The notes below the pieces were generated by a model. That model ran no database searches and was not told the DNA's origin. It worked only from the letters and a program-made list of their open reading frames with translations. Shown here in pieces: positions 39,971 through 41,027 of a DNA stretch of 41,027 nt. The stretch is from Streptomyces carpinensis. Its GTDB lineage: Bacteria > Actinomycetota > Actinomycetes > Streptomycetales > Streptomycetaceae. Position 1 is the first letter of the stretch; each line of letters begins with the position of its first letter. Location of the stretch: NCBI RefSeq assembly GCF_002154505.1, contig NZ_MUBM01000081.1:1-41027 (forward strand), in the 5' to 3' direction. The translations under genes and the position numbers were made by a program.

Positions 39971-40726
39971 TCACACGTCGGTCATGCGCAGTCCCGCGTG
40001 GGCCTTGTAGCGGCGGTTCACCGAGATCAGGTTCGCGACCAGGGACTCCACCTGGTGGGCATTGCGCAACCGTCCCGCGTAGATGCCGCGCATGCCGGGG
40101 ATGCGGGATGCCAACGCTTGTACGATATCGGTGTCCGCGCGGGTGTCGCCGAGCACCATCACGTCCGTGTCGATCTCGTTGATCTCCGGGTCTTGCAGCA
40201 GGACGGCCGACAGGTGGTGGAAGGCCGCCGTGACCCGCGAGTCCGGGAGCAGCACGGCCGCCTGCTCCGCGGCACTGCCCTCCTCCGGGCGAATCGCGTA
40301 CGCGCCCTTCTTGTCGAAGCCCAGCGGGTTGACACAGTCGATCACCAACTTGCCAGCGAGATCATCGCGCAGGACGTCCAGGGTCTTGGCGTGGCCCTCC
40401 CACGGTACGGCGACGATCACGACGTCGCTGCGTCGTGCGCACTCGGCGTTTTCAGCGCCCTCAATACTGAGGGCCAGGTCGTCGGCGATGGCCTGTGCGC
40501 GCTCGGCGGCGCGCGAGCCGATGATCACTTTCTGGCCGGCCCGGGCCAGCCGGTAGGCCAGTCCGCGGCCCTGGTCACCGGTGCCGCCGAGCACGCCCAC
40601 CACCAGGTCTGACACGTCGGGCTGCTTCCATGGGTCCGTCCCCGGGGTCGTCTTCAGCTCATCAGCGATTCCCTGGGACGGCGCAGATCGCTCTGCAGGG
40701 GTGTCCATCATCACGAGATCTTCCAT
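39971..40726 (-). CDS. npdG: NADPH-dependent F420 reductase
   Basis: A 251-residue F420:NADP+ oxidoreductase. After a 40-residue N-terminal tail comes the NADP fold VGVLGGTGDQGRGLAYRLAR, then KVIIGSRAAERAQ (Ser-Arg for the 2'-phosphate), DVVIVAVPWEGHAKTL, VIDCVNPLGFDKKG and the closing ASRIPGMRGIYAGRLRNAHQ and VESLVANLISVNRRYK. It moves hydride between NADPH and coenzyme F420, supplying F420H2 to flavin/F420-dependent enzymes. It lies outside the second TnpB, so it may not belong to the island. ATG 40726 is used; ATG 40711, with GGAAG eight bases upstream, is an equally good start. Confidence 0.88.
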   Translation of the reverse strand: MEDLVMMDTPAERSAPSQGIADELKTTPGTDPWKQPDVSDLVVGVLGGTGDQGRGLAYRLARAGQKVIIGSRAAERAQAIADDLALSIEGAENAECARRSDVVIVAVPWEGHAKTLDVLRDDLAGKLVIDCVNPLGFDKKGAYAIRPEEGSAAEQAAVLLPDSRVTAAFHHLSAVLLQDPEINEIDTDVMVLGDTRADTDIVQALASRIPGMRGIYAGRLRNAHQVESLVANLISVNRRYKAHAGLRMTDV

Positions 40727-40978
40727 TCTCGAAAGGACGCCTGTCAGCGGCTCGGGTTGCGGTCATGACGATTACGGCCACTTCCCGGCTGTGTCGACCA
40801 TGGCCACGTTGAGAGGCGCGCATCTTCGGCGGGAAATCTGGCCCGGCGTCTGACCGATGAGGCGATACCAGGCAGTGAGGCTCTTTGGATAGGGCAAGTC
40901 TTTGCGAAGTGTCGGCCGCACCGCGACGGTGGTGGCCGACTGCATCATTTTTGTCGCTTGTCGTGCTTGCGGACTCGG
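40727..40978. other. Upstream region of the F420 reductase, no gene seen
   Basis: No convincing coding frame, repeat or hairpin. It should contain the npdG promoter, but I cannot assign boxes with confidence. Confidence 0.4.
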
Positions 40979-41027
40979 TCAGCCTCTGCTGCTGATTTCG
41001 GCCGTCAGCTGGGGGACGACGTCGAAC
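40979..41027 (-). CDS. Possible C-terminal tail of a gene entering from the right edge
   Basis: A minus-strand frame open from the window edge gives FDVVPQLTAEISSRG and ends at TGA 40981-40979. It reads like a protein terminus and would place a same-direction gene upstream of npdG. Too short to identify; an F420- or flavin-dependent monooxygenase would suit the neighbour but is a guess. Confidence 0.25.
   Translation of the reverse strand, partial: FDVVPQLTAEISSRG

Noticed and set aside
1..41027. CRISPR arrays, tRNA, rRNA, prophage or toxin-antitoxin genes
   Set aside because: No regularly spaced repeats, cloverleaf-like sequences, rRNA-like blocks or phage structural motifs were seen on either strand.

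Overview
The window looks like a high-GC actinomycete chromosome or large plasmid. The evidence is GC-rich DNA with ATGA/GTGA-coupled starts, actinomycete-type lipoproteins and IclR/GntR/LuxR regulators, an F420:NADPH oxidoreductase, an NDMA-type alcohol dehydrogenase, and transposase remnants of types common in Streptomyces. No rRNA, tRNA, replication or other core gene fixes the genus. The window reads as a catabolic island assembled from modules and bordered by decayed insertion sequences.

Layout. 1-0.9 kb: two transposase remnants. 0.9-1.7 kb: an IclR regulator. 1.8-2.8 kb: a decayed TnpB on the minus strand. 2.8-15.4 kb, module A, all plus strand: MAO-type flavin amine oxidase, RidA-like protein, a broken FAD enzyme, a LuxR-type ATPase regulator, alpha/beta hydrolase, APC permease, SnoaL-like protein, Baeyer-Villiger monooxygenase, aldehyde dehydrogenase and zinc alcohol dehydrogenase. 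15.4-16.3 kb: a decayed IS200/IS605 element. 16.3-38.6 kb, module B: a minus-strand NDMA-type alcohol dehydrogenase divergent from a KstD-like flavoprotein plus MFS transporter; a complete branched-chain-type ABC importer with a second binding protein behind it; a SnoaL-SDR fusion; an old-yellow-enzyme/TMADH-type reductase; a minus-strand korA-ferredoxin-korB operon; enoyl-CoA hydratase; thiolase; a korB remnant; and a GntR/FCD regulator. 38.6-39.6 kb: a second decayed TnpB of the same subfamily and orientation as the first. 40-40.7 kb: NADPH-dependent F420 reductase.

Module A contains every step expected for an alicyclic amine pathway: import, oxidative deamination to an imine, imine to ketone, Baeyer-Villiger lactone formation, lactone hydrolysis, and oxidation of the omega-hydroxyacid through the aldehyde to a dicarboxylate. 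This is the logic known for cyclohexylamine; the actual substrate is inferred. Two promoters in module A share a 14-bp palindrome, which suggests one regulator. Module B combines uptake, ring dehydrogenation/reduction enzymes, CoA-ester degradation and ferredoxin-linked 2-oxoacid oxidation. Its promoters carry a different AT-rich inverted repeat, plausibly the site of the GntR regulator at its right end. All reading was by eye, so family names rest on motif and architecture recognition, not on database searches.
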